From Bacillota bacterium (GTDB lineage: Bacteria > Bacillota > Clostridia > Acetivibrionales > DTU013), in contig JAEWQC010000189.1 of NCBI GenBank assembly GCA_023399355.1, positions 1 to 64,000 on the forward strand: a DNA stretch of 64,000 bases, given 5' to 3'. The translations under genes and the position numbers were made by a program. The notes under the pieces are model-generated. The model ran no database searches. It saw only the letters and a program-made list of their open reading frames with translations, and was not told the DNA's origin. Positions 42,772-52,342 of the stretch are shown one piece after another. Positions within the stretch are counted from its first letter, which is position 1; every line of letters begins with the position of its first letter.

Positions 42772-44661
42772 TCACCTCTGCTTCAGAAACAGGTCCGACA
42801 AAGCATTTTGGATGATGGATCTGCCGCTTCCGTAAATAGAGAAGCAAAGCACTATGTCATCAATCTCCTCGTCCCTGATCAGCCGTTTGGCGTCAAAGTC
42901 CGGCGAGTCTTTCTGGTTGAAGCCTTTGGGATCGATTACATAGATTTTTGAATAATTCGGTACAAGGAACGGCACAAAAGCACTTCCGTAGGAATCCTTC
43001 ACAACAAGGAGCTTCCTGCCGCCGGGTGCATCCGAATCTATCTTCTCAATACGCTGGTCCCCCCATGCAAAACAGGAATATTTATAGGCACCGAGACTCG
43101 AAAAGTTCGTATTAATAATGCTCTCCACTTTGTTGGGGGCATGCAGGTTGCCTTTATTATAAAGGGTTAGCTGATATCCGGTCTTTGGGATATAATAATC
43201 CAATTGCTCCGGATTATTCTTCAGCCTCGCAGCCTGCGGCTGTTTGTAGATTTTTGAATATAAGCCGCCTAAAAAAGGTTTATAGATGTTCATTGTAAAA
43301 TCCTTCTCAAGACTTGCCGGCTTCAAACCGGCAGAGCGGCAGAAGGCACTGTACGCATAATAGGCACCCAGGGCCGTCCAGTGGACATCAGACCGGAAAT
43401 AGATATTTTCCTCTTTATGCCTAAGAAGCATATCATAGGCTTGAACCACCTTCACCCCACGCACGGAGGCTTTGATGATCTCCTCGGCCCTGCTCTGGTC
43501 ATAGGAACCGGTACTGTATTTGTCCGAGGAGAAGTAAGCGGCACTGGTCGGGCCGGTGATTGAATAGATGTTTTTACCCGGCAGTGCTTCGGCAATTTTC
43601 GTCAATACGCTTCCATATGCTTTCAGGTTATTTGCGCCGGTAGGCATCATGACCCTGTCTCCGGATATGATCAACGAATCATTCAGCCTGCTGTCGCCTT
43701 GATCCTGCTCTGTGTCTTGAAACTGGGCATCCTGCTGCTCTGCACGTTGATTCTGTGCATCCTGATTCTGCCCTGCATATTGATTCTGTACACTCTGATT
43801 CTGCTCCGCATAGGGATTCTTAGCGTCCTGATCCTGCTCCGCATGCGGATTCTTAGCGTCCTGATCCTGCTCCGCATACGGATTCTTTGCGTCCTGATTC
43901 TGCTCCGCATACGGATTCTTTGCGTCCTGATTCTGCTCTGCATACGGATTCTGTACACCCTGATATCGCTCTATATACTGATTCTGTAAGCTCTGATTCT
44001 GCGTGTCCTGTTCCTTCTGCGAATCCTGATTTACTCCGGTTAAATGCCCGTTATCCGGTACAACATCGCCACCCTGGCCCTCCGACGATGCTGTACCGGC
44101 TAACCTCCCACCAGACTGATCTGCAGTGTCCTGTCCCTTCCTTACCTGATGGGAAGAGGCAGTATCCTCTGTGGTAGATTTTCTATCCTCTGACTGTTGC
44201 CTGTCAGACAGTTCAAATGCCGTGGTTGAATCCTGCTGTACACTAAATTGCCTGTCAACAGTTTTCTTCCCTTTCTCTGCCTTTCCCACAGCCTTTTGCC
44301 CGTCTGTGGTCTGAGCTTCATCCGCATTTGCAGGATCTTGGGCTGAGACAAATGTATCGACATCCACACTCATTAAAACGGCTTCGCTCTGCTTGAAAGC
44401 ATCAAGGTAAAACAATTCGGTATAAGTCTGATAGCTCTGAACAGAAAAATCCCTAAGCAGAAAATTATCCAGCAGGTAGCTTTCATATCCGCTTTCGAAT
44501 TTCCCGTCGAAAATACTGCTCAGCGATAACTCCGGCCTGACACTCAGCTTTCTGTTCTCCAATGAAGAGAACCCGTCATGGTCCGGGAACAGCGAGCAGA
44601 TGAATATCGCAGCCATGAGCACAATAAATGTTATTGTAACGGAATATTGCAGCTTTTTCAT
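42772..44661 (-). CDS. DHHW/AlgJ-like acetyltransferase-partner protein with a tandem-repeat linker
   Basis: The 629-residue exported protein begins with a transmembrane signal (YSVTITFIVLMAAIFICSLF). The catalytic part includes DNFLLRDF near the N-terminus and FRSDVHWTALGAYYAYSAF (D-x-H-W) as in AlgJ/AlgX and DHHW proteins. Between them (about residues 110-335) lies low-complexity Gln/Asn/Asp-rich sequence with 11-residue repeats (NPYAEQNQDAK). It probably moves acetyl groups to a surface polysaccharide together with the MBOAT protein upstream, 71 nt away on the same strand. An in-frame tail follows the TGA. Confidence 0.8.
   Translation of the reverse strand: MKKLQYSVTITFIVLMAAIFICSLFPDHDGFSSLENRKLSVRPELSLSSIFDGKFESGYESYLLDNFLLRDFSVQSYQTYTELFYLDAFKQSEAVLMSVDVDTFVSAQDPANADEAQTTDGQKAVGKAEKGKKTVDRQFSVQQDSTTAFELSDRQQSEDRKSTTEDTASSHQVRKGQDTADQSGGRLAGTASSEGQGGDVVPDNGHLTGVNQDSQKEQDTQNQSLQNQYIERYQGVQNPYAEQNQDAKNPYAEQNQDAKNPYAEQDQDAKNPHAEQDQDAKNPYAEQNQSVQNQYAGQNQDAQNQRAEQQDAQFQDTEQDQGDSRLNDSLIISGDRVMMPTGANNLKAYGSVLTKIAEALPGKNIYSITGPTSAAYFSSDKYSTGSYDQSRAEEIIKASVRGVKVVQAYDMLLRHKEENIYFRSDVHWTALGAYYAYSAFCRSAGLKPASLEKDFTMNIYKPFLGGLYSKIYKQPQAARLKNNPEQLDYYIPKTGYQLTLYNKGNLHAPNKVESIINTNFSSLGAYKYSCFAWGDQRIEKIDSDAPGGRKLLVVKDSYGSAFVPFLVPNYSKIYVIDPKGFNQKDSPDFDAKRLIRDEEIDDIVLCFSIYGSGRSIIQNALSDLFLKQR
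43690..43985 (-). repeat. 33-bp tandem repeats coding NPYAEQNQDAK units
   Basis: About eight or nine 33-bp units with small changes encode an 11-residue period inside the AlgJ-like protein. Four central units are nearly identical, indicating recent expansion. Confidence 0.85.
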
Positions 44662-44732
44662 CTGTCACCCCCTGTAAACATCTGCCCCTGCCTCTGCTTA
44701 GTGAAAGAAGATTCGGGATTTTTCCATAAAAT

Positions 44733-46136
44733 TCAAAATCTGAAGTATATAAAAGGGTTATAACTGTTGCTTACAATACTGGCTGTGCAGAATATCAACA
44801 CAGCTGCCGTGCAGACCGTTGCCCCGGCCAGAACGACACCGGAAGGCAGGTTGAGCTTTTTCAGCTTCTCCATGACAAATTCCCTGGCCGGCATTGCGCC
44901 TGTCACGCATACAGCAATAAACGGCAGATAATTGATCAGCAGCTGTACAGTATCAGAAAGGGTAAAAGCTGTTCCGGCCAGACCAAACATCACTTTCAAC
45001 GCATTGATATTACGGTTGAAATCTACAAAATAGAAGAAATTAAAGCCAAACATGACGAGGAAGAACGAGTATGCGATCCGTACACCCTTGGGCACTTTTC
45101 CAAGTACTTTGAGCAGGAAGGTCTTTTCAAGGATGAGAATTCCTGCAAAGTACAAGCCCCAAATGATAAAGTTCCAGCTTGCACCGTGCCAGAAGCCGGT
45201 CAGCATCCAGACAACCAAGATGTTTCGGTATTGAAGTCTCCGGTTACCGCCCATCGGGATATAGACATAATCCCTGAAGAATCTGCCGAGTGTCATGTGC
45301 CAACGGCGCCAGAACTCCGTGATGCTTTGTGAGACATACGGATGATTGAAATTCTCCGGAAACCTGAACCCGAACATTCTGCCCAGTCCGATGGCCATAT
45401 CCGAATACCCCGAGAAGTCAAAGTATATCTGAAATGTATAACAGAGCAGTCCGAACCAGACAAGCGGCGAGGATTGGCCAAGCAGATCGCCATCAAGGAA
45501 TTTGGCTGCAAGGAAACCTGCATAATTTGCAATCAGCGTCTTTTTTGCCAGTCCGCGGATAAAACGGTTGACTCCGATGTACATGTCCTCCATCGAAACC
45601 TTCCGGCCGGCCAGTTGGGTCTCTATATCCTCGTAACGTACGATCGGCCCTGCCACGAGCTGAGGAAACATCGACACAAAAAGCAGGAAGTTGGCAAAAG
45701 ACTTTTGAACCTTCACCTTTCCCCTGTATGCGTCAATCGTATAGGTAATGGTCTGCATGGTGTAAAAGGAAATACCGATAGGAAGGGAGATCCGCGGATT
45801 AGGCACCTGCAGGTTTAAAATTGCATTCAGGTTATCCACAAAGAAATTACCGTATTTGAAGAGCGCGAGCATCCCAAGATTCAAAACAAGCGAAGTGACC
45901 AAAAACATTTTGCCTTTTCTCGTATTCTGATATTTACCTGCCATTCCGCCGCAAATAAAATCGATGATGGAACTTAAAATGAGTAAAATCACCCACACCG
46001 GCTCGCCCCAAGCGTAAAAGAACAATGAAGCGGCAATCAGGACCAGATTTTTTATTTTATTATTCGGGGCAAGAAAATAAAGCAATGCAGTAACCGGTAA
46101 AAATCGGACCAGAAATACCAAGCTGGAAAAGACCAT
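44733..46136 (-). CDS. MBOAT-family O-acyltransferase (AlgI-like)
   Basis: The 467-residue membrane protein has about 10 hydrophobic segments. It carries the MBOAT signature with catalytic His in MLTGFWHGASWNFIIWGLYF, plus VAGPIVRYEDIETQL, GLAKKTLIANY and FDFSGYSDMAIGLGRMFGF, all characteristic of AlgI/DltB/PatA-type proteins. It passes acetyl groups across the membrane to the DHHW protein downstream. Genes 44733-46136 and 42772-44661 form a two-gene operon for polysaccharide O-acetylation. Confidence 0.9.
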   Translation of the reverse strand: MVFSSLVFLVRFLPVTALLYFLAPNNKIKNLVLIAASLFFYAWGEPVWVILLILSSIIDFICGGMAGKYQNTRKGKMFLVTSLVLNLGMLALFKYGNFFVDNLNAILNLQVPNPRISLPIGISFYTMQTITYTIDAYRGKVKVQKSFANFLLFVSMFPQLVAGPIVRYEDIETQLAGRKVSMEDMYIGVNRFIRGLAKKTLIANYAGFLAAKFLDGDLLGQSSPLVWFGLLCYTFQIYFDFSGYSDMAIGLGRMFGFRFPENFNHPYVSQSITEFWRRWHMTLGRFFRDYVYIPMGGNRRLQYRNILVVWMLTGFWHGASWNFIIWGLYFAGILILEKTFLLKVLGKVPKGVRIAYSFFLVMFGFNFFYFVDFNRNINALKVMFGLAGTAFTLSDTVQLLINYLPFIAVCVTGAMPAREFVMEKLKKLNLPSGVVLAGATVCTAAVLIFCTASIVSNSYNPFIYFRF

Positions 46137-46320
46137 ATAACCTCCAATATTATATATGAAAGTTTACCATAATGGAATTTTATTCTGCAATATGCCTTTT
46201 ATCTCGAATATCAGCCAAGGTAAATGATATCACCAAATGGCCTGTAACACAACTATTATATGGTAATCGATCCTGTCATAAATTAAAGAATTTGAAAGGA
46301 TTGTGTAACATAATGGTAAC

Positions 46321-46349
46321 TTGAACCCTCCATCCTGCTAGGCTATAAT
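46321..46349 (+). promoter_or_regulatory. Promoter of the TtcA-like gene
   Basis: TTGAAC (46321-46326) and TATAAT (46344-46349) are 17 nt apart, 38 nt before the ATG. Confidence 0.7.
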
Positions 46350-46386
46350 TAATAGTAGCAAGGGGACATGCCTCTCTCTCTGCGGA

Positions 46387-47139
46387 ATGAAGTCTGAGGA
46401 ACGATATACAAGGTTTGGAAGTGGTGTTATCAAAAGGATTTTAGGGCAGACCAGAAAGGCAATCCAGGATTTCGGCATGATACAGGAAGGCGACAGGATT
46501 GCTGTCGGAGTCTCAGGCGGCAAGGATTCTCTCACTTTGCTGGTCATGTTGAGAAGGTTGATGGATTTTTATCCTGTTAAATATGAACTCAAAGCTGTAA
46601 CAATTTCCATGGGCATCGGAGAACCGGATTTCTCCCCAGTTGCAAGGTTGTGCGAAGAGATCGGAATAGAGTACATAATAGAGGATACTTATATAGGGAA
46701 AATCGTTTTCGAAGACAAGCAGGAGGACAATCCCTGCTCCCTTTGTGCCAATCTCAGGCGAGGTGCTTTAAACAATACTGCCGTAAGGCTTGGCTGCAAC
46801 AAAGTGGCCCTTGCCCATAATCGCGATGATGTCATTGAAACTCTGCTCCTCAGCACATTTTATGAAGGGCGGATCCACTCTTTTTCACCCGTTACTTATC
46901 TGGACAGAAAGGGCATTACCGTAATACGTCCTCTTTTATACGTGGAAGAGAAAAAAATCAAGGTTTTTGTCAGAGATCAACATTTTCAGATCGTTCACAA
47001 TCCCTGTCCAGCCAATGGCCATACCAAACGCCAGTTCATCAAGGAACTGCTGATAGACCTGACAGCTGACAACAGGGAAATAAAAAACAATATATTCGGC
47101 GCCATCAAGCGTTCCGGCCTGGATGGATGGCACGAATGA
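46387..47139 (+). CDS. TtcA/TilS-like ATP-dependent tRNA sulfurtransferase-type protein
   Basis: The 250-residue PP-loop ATPase has the ATP motif AVGVSGGKDSLTL (about 41) and the cysteine motif CSLCANLRRG, followed by KVALAHNRDDVIETLLL and the second cysteine region VHNPCPANGH. These are the features of TtcA-type tRNA 2-thiocytidine enzymes, which use an Fe-S cluster. Clostridial members may modify another position. Start ATG 46387. The stop overlaps the region of the following gene's SD by a few nt, so the two may be co-transcribed. Confidence 0.85.
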   Translation: MKSEERYTRFGSGVIKRILGQTRKAIQDFGMIQEGDRIAVGVSGGKDSLTLLVMLRRLMDFYPVKYELKAVTISMGIGEPDFSPVARLCEEIGIEYIIEDTYIGKIVFEDKQEDNPCSLCANLRRGALNNTAVRLGCNKVALAHNRDDVIETLLLSTFYEGRIHSFSPVTYLDRKGITVIRPLLYVEEKKIKVFVRDQHFQIVHNPCPANGHTKRQFIKELLIDLTADNREIKNNIFGAIKRSGLDGWHE

Positions 47140-47150
47140 CGGAGGTCAAA

Positions 47151-50066
47151 ATGAAACACAAAGGAAAAGGCAAGTCGGTTGCAGCTGTTCTTCTGGCTGT
47201 TCTCCTTCTGGTTCCAGCTACAACGGCAAATACTTTCGCAGCCGGTTCAGGGGTCATCCATGAAGAAACGAATAGTCAAACCATTACACAGGGAGTAACG
47301 CTTGATAATATCATCCGGTTCACCACAGACGGCTGGTACAACTTTCAAGTCCTAAAGGTAGATATGACCAACCAGTACATAAGTGTCGATACGCTCACAA
47401 ACAAGGAATCTGTAGGCAAGACTGCAACAGCCGGTAAACTGGCAACGCAGCGGAATGCAGTCGCTGCCGTGAATGCAAGCTTCTTTACGTCCTCCGGCGG
47501 CGGTAACGGATTCCCGGTCGGAGCCCTCGTACAATCCTCGGAGCTCATGGCTGCTTATAGCAGCTTTAACAAATACGGCAATGTAATGTCAACCTTTTCA
47601 ATCAATAATTTGAATGAGGTTCTTCTTGATTATTGGAAAGTAGACATGAGTCTTTCGTCACAAAAGGGGGCCGTGTTGCCTGTGGAACAGTACAACGTGG
47701 CTAATAAGAAGAGATATACGGACCTCAGCGTGTTTGATAAAAAATGGGGCAAGATAGCTGTAGGCTCGTCCGCTGAAATGCCCGACATTTTTCAGATGGT
47801 CGTAGTAAACGGTGTTGTGTCACAATTTCTAGACGCGCAGCCGGCTGCTCCGATCCCGGATAACGGTTTCGTCGTCGTCACACGCAAAGATGGCGCAGCA
47901 AAGCTGCAGCAGGCATTTGCCTTAGGTGACGCCGTTACCATGAATATCGGCACCACTCCCGACTGGACAAAATGCAAAATGGCAGTCTCCGGCAGTTCCA
48001 TGCTTGTGAAGGATGGCGTCATTCCGCAAACATTTTCATTCACTGCGGCAGATGTCATGATCAAGAGTCCAAAGACTTCGATCGGCAGTTCAAAGGATGG
48101 AAAAACGATTTATTTTGTTACGGTTGACGGAAGACAAACCTCCAGTATCGGATTGACGCAGAAGGATATGGCCCTGTTCATGAAAAGCATTGGCGCATAC
48201 AATGCCATCAATATGGACGGCGGCGGTTCCACTACGATGGCTGCAAGACCTCTTGGCAGCGATACTGTAAAGGTGATGAACAAACCCTCCGATGGAACTA
48301 CGCGCAACGTTCTGGTCGGGGTTGGCGTATTTACTTCGGCACCGGCGGCGCCGCTGGCAGGTCTGATCGTTGAAACTACCGATCATTATTTATTTGCAAA
48401 CGCCTCAAGGGCTTTTACAATCAAAGGCTTTGATAAGTTCGACAACCCGATCACTGTAGATCCGGCCTCGGTCAAATGGACCGTTTCCGGCGTGAAGGGC
48501 ACCTTTAAGGATAATGTATTCCATCCAACGACCTACGGCGAGGGAAAAGTGACGGCCACGATCGGCAAAGTGACTGCTTCTATAAATATAAGCGTACTGT
48601 CCAAACCCGCCGTGATCCTGCTTAATACGGACAGCTTCAAACTTCCTTCAGGACAGTCAAAGGCCTTTACCATCAAAGGTGTGAACTCAAGAGGCTACAC
48701 GGCAATAATCGAGCCATCGGATCTCACCTGGAAGGTCAGCAATAAAATCGGTTCTTTTAAAGAGGGTGTCTTTACGGCGGAAAACGGCGGCGCCGGCTAT
48801 ATAGATGCTTCTTTCGGAGATGTGCATGCTTACTGTGCCGCATCCATATCCAATGATTCCGTTTCGGTGATCGACAATTTTGAGTCGGAAAACGGCAGCT
48901 TCCTGTCTTATCCTGAAACAGTAGCCGGTTCCTACGCCCTTTCTACTGAACAGAAGAAATCGGGCAATTCCTCAGGAAAGCTGGTATATGACTTCACTAC
49001 GAATACTGATGTAACGAGGGCTGCCTACCTGACGTTGAAGAATGGTGGCTACAACCTCGATGCAGGCACATCAAAAATAGGGCTGCAGGTATACAACGAC
49101 CATGGAAATCCCGGCTGGCTGCGCGCGGAGATCTACGATGCGAACGGCGATAAGCAGGTGGTGGATCTTACTAAAACCATGGACTGGACAGGCTGGAAAT
49201 ATATAGAAGAATCCGTTGAGGATATTAAAATGCCTGCAAAACTGACAAGGATCTATCAGGTCCTGGTGGACCCGGATAGTGAACAGTTGTCCGATGCAGG
49301 CTACCTGTGCTTCGACGATCTGACAGTGACCAAAAGCGGCTATACGGCACTGGACGGCCTGAAAGTGCCTGATAACACACTGTTCCCGGACGAGGCAAAT
49401 AAAGCGGTCAGCTTCAGCAAAGCGACCTCCGATTCTTTCCGTTTCGGTGTACTCGGACAGTCACGCAAACCCGGCAATACCCTGGAGAAAAATCTAGCGA
49501 AGAAATTTGCGGATAAAGTGACAAAGCTGCTGGATGTCGGCGCGATCGTCGGAGACGGCTCCCATGAATCCATTACAAGTCTGATTAAGAAAAAGCCGGT
49601 CATCGCCACACACACGGTAGATTTGAAGAGCACAAAGGCCGCTGATTATGCATATACTTCCTCAGATATCAAAAACAGCCGTTTCATTAAGCTGGATACA
49701 CGGAACAAGAGTCTCAGAAAGAGTGATTCCGGGCAATGGTTCCAATTCCTTGACGATTTGAATTCCTTTAAGGGCAAAAATGTGTTTCTTTTCATGGGAG
49801 ATTCTCCGGAAACCTTTACAGACAAGCTGGAACTGGAATATTTCAAGAAAACGCTTTCCGACTACAGACTGGAAACGCTGCGCAATGTCTGGGTTTTTTA
49901 CAACGGAGATAAAAACAGGAGTTACATGGAAAAAGGCGTGAAATATATTGAATCGACCGGTTACGAGGTAGATGGGTTAAAAACCGGCAAAACCGCAGCA
50001 GCCAAGTATGTGTTGGTTACAGTGAAAGGTAATGTCGTTACCTATATTTATAAAGAGATCGAATAG
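47151..50066 (+). CDS. Secreted phosphodiester glycosidase (NAGPA domain) with Ig-like domains and a phosphoesterase-like C-terminus
   Basis: The 971-residue protein has a signal peptide (VAAVLLAVLLLVPATTANTF). Residues about 70-410 are a NAGPA/DUF2233-type phosphodiester glycosidase domain with AAVNASFF and INMDGGGSTTMAARPLG. Two Ig-like (Big_2-type) repeats follow (WTVSGVKGTFKDNVF, LTWKVSNKIGSFKEGVF). A carbohydrate-binding-like region is at about 580-730, and a C-terminal part (about 740-971) resembles a metallophosphoesterase fold (FRFGVLGQSRK, IVGDGSHESI, NVFLFMGDSPETF). ATG 47151 has GGAGG 5 nt before; an earlier in-frame start at 47127 is inferior. It acts on wall or phosphate-linked glycans. 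It ends with TAG. Confidence 0.8.
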   Translation: MKHKGKGKSVAAVLLAVLLLVPATTANTFAAGSGVIHEETNSQTITQGVTLDNIIRFTTDGWYNFQVLKVDMTNQYISVDTLTNKESVGKTATAGKLATQRNAVAAVNASFFTSSGGGNGFPVGALVQSSELMAAYSSFNKYGNVMSTFSINNLNEVLLDYWKVDMSLSSQKGAVLPVEQYNVANKKRYTDLSVFDKKWGKIAVGSSAEMPDIFQMVVVNGVVSQFLDAQPAAPIPDNGFVVVTRKDGAAKLQQAFALGDAVTMNIGTTPDWTKCKMAVSGSSMLVKDGVIPQTFSFTAADVMIKSPKTSIGSSKDGKTIYFVTVDGRQTSSIGLTQKDMALFMKSIGAYNAINMDGGGSTTMAARPLGSDTVKVMNKPSDGTTRNVLVGVGVFTSAPAAPLAGLIVETTDHYLFANASRAFTIKGFDKFDNPITVDPASVKWTVSGVKGTFKDNVFHPTTYGEGKVTATIGKVTASINISVLSKPAVILLNTDSFKLPSGQSKAFTIKGVNSRGYTAIIEPSDLTWKVSNKIGSFKEGVFTAENGGAGYIDASFGDVHAYCAASISNDSVSVIDNFESENGSFLSYPETVAGSYALSTEQKKSGNSSGKLVYDFTTNTDVTRAAYLTLKNGGYNLDAGTSKIGLQVYNDHGNPGWLRAEIYDANGDKQVVDLTKTMDWTGWKYIEESVEDIKMPAKLTRIYQVLVDPDSEQLSDAGYLCFDDLTVTKSGYTALDGLKVPDNTLFPDEANKAVSFSKATSDSFRFGVLGQSRKPGNTLEKNLAKKFADKVTKLLDVGAIVGDGSHESITSLIKKKPVIATHTVDLKSTKAADYAYTSSDIKNSRFIKLDTRNKSLRKSDSGQWFQFLDDLNSFKGKNVFLFMGDSPETFTDKLELEYFKKTLSDYRLETLRNVWVFYNGDKNRSYMEKGVKYIESTGYEVDGLKTGKTAAAKYVLVTVKGNVVTYIYKEIE

Positions 50067-50128
50067 TGGTTAAACATCAGGAATATGGGTATCAATATGC
50101 GTTGTACAGAAAATAAAGGAGGTTTTGC

Positions 50129-51211
50129 ATGGCTGCTGAAATATTGTTTTCCTCGGTTGAATACGACAAATATGATTCTGATAGGACCCTTCCGGCAAAG
50201 TTTGGACGCCTGGTGGATAGAATGGGGCTGCAGGATGTTGTCAAAGGCAAGTTGACTGCAATCAAGATGCATGTTGGCAGGAACATTGGCTATTCTACGA
50301 TTCCCCCTCTGTTTGTCAAAATACTGGTCGACAAGCTGAAGGGCTACGGAGCAAAGGTGTATATCACAGACCAGACCGTGACCGATGCCAGAATGAGGGG
50401 GTATACCGAGGAATTGCTCGGTGTGCCGATCGTAGATGTCTGCGGTGTGACAGGCAAATATTATTATGAAAAAAATGTGGATTTTCGAAGCTTCAAGAAT
50501 GTCGATATCGCCGGCAACATCCATGACGCTGAGGTGATGATAGATCTCTCTCATGTAAAAGGGCACGGGGTATGCGGTTATGGCGGCGCCTGCAAGAATA
50601 TCGCCATGGGCTGCGTCACCGACAGGACGAGACAACAGATTCACGGCCTTGAGGGCGGCATCGAATGGAATGAGGATGTATGCACACATTGCGAACTTTG
50701 TGTGAACAGCTGCAATCACTTCGCGAACCGCTTCGACGAAGAGGGTAAATACAGTGTAAATTACCATCACTGTACGTTGTGCCAGCATTGTGTCAAAGTC
50801 TGCCCTGTTTCTGCAATGAGGATGGAAGCGAACAAGTACGAGGATTTCCAGACCGGAATGGCTATTTGTACTGAAGAAGTTTTAAAGCTGTTCAAGCCCG
50901 GTCATGTATTCTATATCAATTTCCTTCTGAGCATCACGGCGCTTTGCGACTGCTGGGGGCTTACAACACCTTCCCTGGTGCCCGACATCGGTGTTATGGC
51001 TTCGAAGGATATCATTGCGGTAGAAAAAGCCTGCCTGGATGCGATAAAACTGGAGAACCTGATCTCCTCGGCATTACCTAAGGGTCATGACTTTGGACAA
51101 AACGGACATCTTTTTGAGAGGCTGCACGGCAAGAATCCGTTCGTTCAATTGAAAGAACTTGAGAAACGCGGCCTTGGCACCATGGAATACACGATTCTGG
51201 AAATAGATTAA
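50129..51211 (+). CDS. DUF362 protein with two [4Fe-4S] clusters
   Basis: The 360-residue cytoplasmic protein is a DUF362 protein with ferredoxin motifs. DUF362 elements include KIMKHVG-like AIKMHVGRNIGYSTI, VMIDLSHVKGHGVCGYGGACKNIAMGC and DIGVMASKDIIAVEKACLDA. The clusters lie in VCTHCELCVNSC and HCTLCQHCVKVCPVSAM (CxxCxxCxxxC twice). AAAGGAGG precedes ATG 50129. It may carry electrons to an unknown partner. DUF362 has no firm function. Confidence 0.85.
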   Translation: MAAEILFSSVEYDKYDSDRTLPAKFGRLVDRMGLQDVVKGKLTAIKMHVGRNIGYSTIPPLFVKILVDKLKGYGAKVYITDQTVTDARMRGYTEELLGVPIVDVCGVTGKYYYEKNVDFRSFKNVDIAGNIHDAEVMIDLSHVKGHGVCGYGGACKNIAMGCVTDRTRQQIHGLEGGIEWNEDVCTHCELCVNSCNHFANRFDEEGKYSVNYHHCTLCQHCVKVCPVSAMRMEANKYEDFQTGMAICTEEVLKLFKPGHVFYINFLLSITALCDCWGLTTPSLVPDIGVMASKDIIAVEKACLDAIKLENLISSALPKGHDFGQNGHLFERLHGKNPFVQLKELEKRGLGTMEYTILEID

Positions 51212-51230
51212 AGTCAGATGCATTATAGCG

Positions 51231-51285
51231 CAGCAATGGTAAGGAAATGTTTTTCGGTTGTAGTGACATTTCCTTACCATTGCTG
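51231..51285 (+). terminator. Very strong hairpin terminator
   Basis: A perfect 20-bp stem (51231-51250 with 51266-51285) has a 15-nt loop and is followed by CTTTT. It is 20 nt after the DUF362 stop codon. Confidence 0.8.
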
Positions 51286-51290
51286 CTTTT

Positions 51291-51411
51291 CAACGAGGCG
51301 GGCCGCAAGCTAAGCTTGCTGCTCGCCCTGCATCCGCACCAGAATATATGTCGCCGGTTGAAAACCGGATCGGTTCCAGCCACATATAGAAGTGGGGGAC
51401 ATCTTTTACCC
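51291..51411 (+). repeat. Dispersed intergenic element, single-unit copy
   Basis: It starts CAACGAGGCGGGCCGCAAGC, passes a GCAAGC-hairpin and CCGGTTGAAAACCGG, and ends TATAGAAGTGGGGGACATC. The same series occurs at 54121-54412 with an expanded 42-bp part. Confidence 0.75.
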
Positions 51412-51430
51412 ATAATAAAATCCTGGAGAA

Positions 51431-52300
51431 TCACAGTTTTTTTACTGTTTCCTTTAAATATGCGGAGAATTCATCCCGTAGGTCATCACGTTTAAGGGCA
51501 AACTCGACCGTTGCTTCCAGGAAGCCTTGTTTGTTCCCCACATCATATCGTTTTCCAACAAAGTTGTAGGCGAACATCGTTCCAGTCGACAGAAGCATTT
51601 TCAATGCATCCGTCAGCTGTATCTCACCACCCTTGCCAGGTATTGCAGCCTCAAGAAAATTGAAAATTTCCGGTGTAATGATATATCTTCCGAGTATTGC
51701 AACGTTTGACGGCGCCTTCCCCGGATCGGGCTTTTCAACCAGGTCGGATACTTTATAGACACGATCTCCCACCAAATTCCCCTTTATGATCCCATACTTG
51801 GAGACATCGCCGTCCGGGACATTTTGCACGCCAAGCACAGTTGTCTGATATTCCTCATAAACATCAATCAGCTGCTTCAGACATGGTACACTGGAATCCA
51901 CAATATCATCACCAAGCAATACGGCAAAAGGTTCATTGTCAATAAACGAACGAGCGCAGTTGATGGCATGGCCAAGGCCTTTAGGCTCCTTCTGCCGGAT
52001 ATAGTTAAGATTTACAAGATTAGAAATATCCTGTACCAGCGACAGTAAATCATCGTCTCCCTTTCTCCTGAGTATGTCCTCCAGCTCATAGGATTTGTCA
52101 AAATGATCTTCTATCGCCCTCTTGCCGCGGCCGGTAACTATCAGGATGTCTTCTATCCCTGAAGCAATAGCCTCTTCAACAATGTACTGAATCGTGGGTT
52201 TATCCACGATCGGAAGCATCTCTTTAGGCTGAGCCTTCGTTGCAGGCAGAAACCTCGTACCTAATCCGGCTGCCGGTATTACAGCCTTGCGTACCTTCAT
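51431..52300 (-). CDS. galU: UTP--glucose-1-phosphate uridylyltransferase
   Basis: GalU makes UDP-glucose for surface polysaccharides. The 289-residue protein contains the nucleotide-binding VIPAAGLGTRFLPATKAQPKEM, KEMLPIVDKPTIQYIVEEA and VLLGDDIVD, then VEKPDPGKAPSNVAILGRYI and VGKRYDVGNKQGF. ATG 52300 is preferred (GGGGAGA 7 nt upstream) over an earlier ATG 6 nt away. Confidence 0.95.
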   Translation of the reverse strand: MKVRKAVIPAAGLGTRFLPATKAQPKEMLPIVDKPTIQYIVEEAIASGIEDILIVTGRGKRAIEDHFDKSYELEDILRRKGDDDLLSLVQDISNLVNLNYIRQKEPKGLGHAINCARSFIDNEPFAVLLGDDIVDSSVPCLKQLIDVYEEYQTTVLGVQNVPDGDVSKYGIIKGNLVGDRVYKVSDLVEKPDPGKAPSNVAILGRYIITPEIFNFLEAAIPGKGGEIQLTDALKMLLSTGTMFAYNFVGKRYDVGNKQGFLEATVEFALKRDDLRDEFSAYLKETVKKL

Positions 52301-52342
52301 TAGCATTCTCCCCTTCCAATGCTCGCGCATTGAGTTTGTATT

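Noticed and set aside
43683..43989. Ile/Leu-rich plus-strand frame and Arg/Ile-rich minus frame
   Set aside because: Both are alternative frames of the 33-bp repeats in the AlgJ-like gene.
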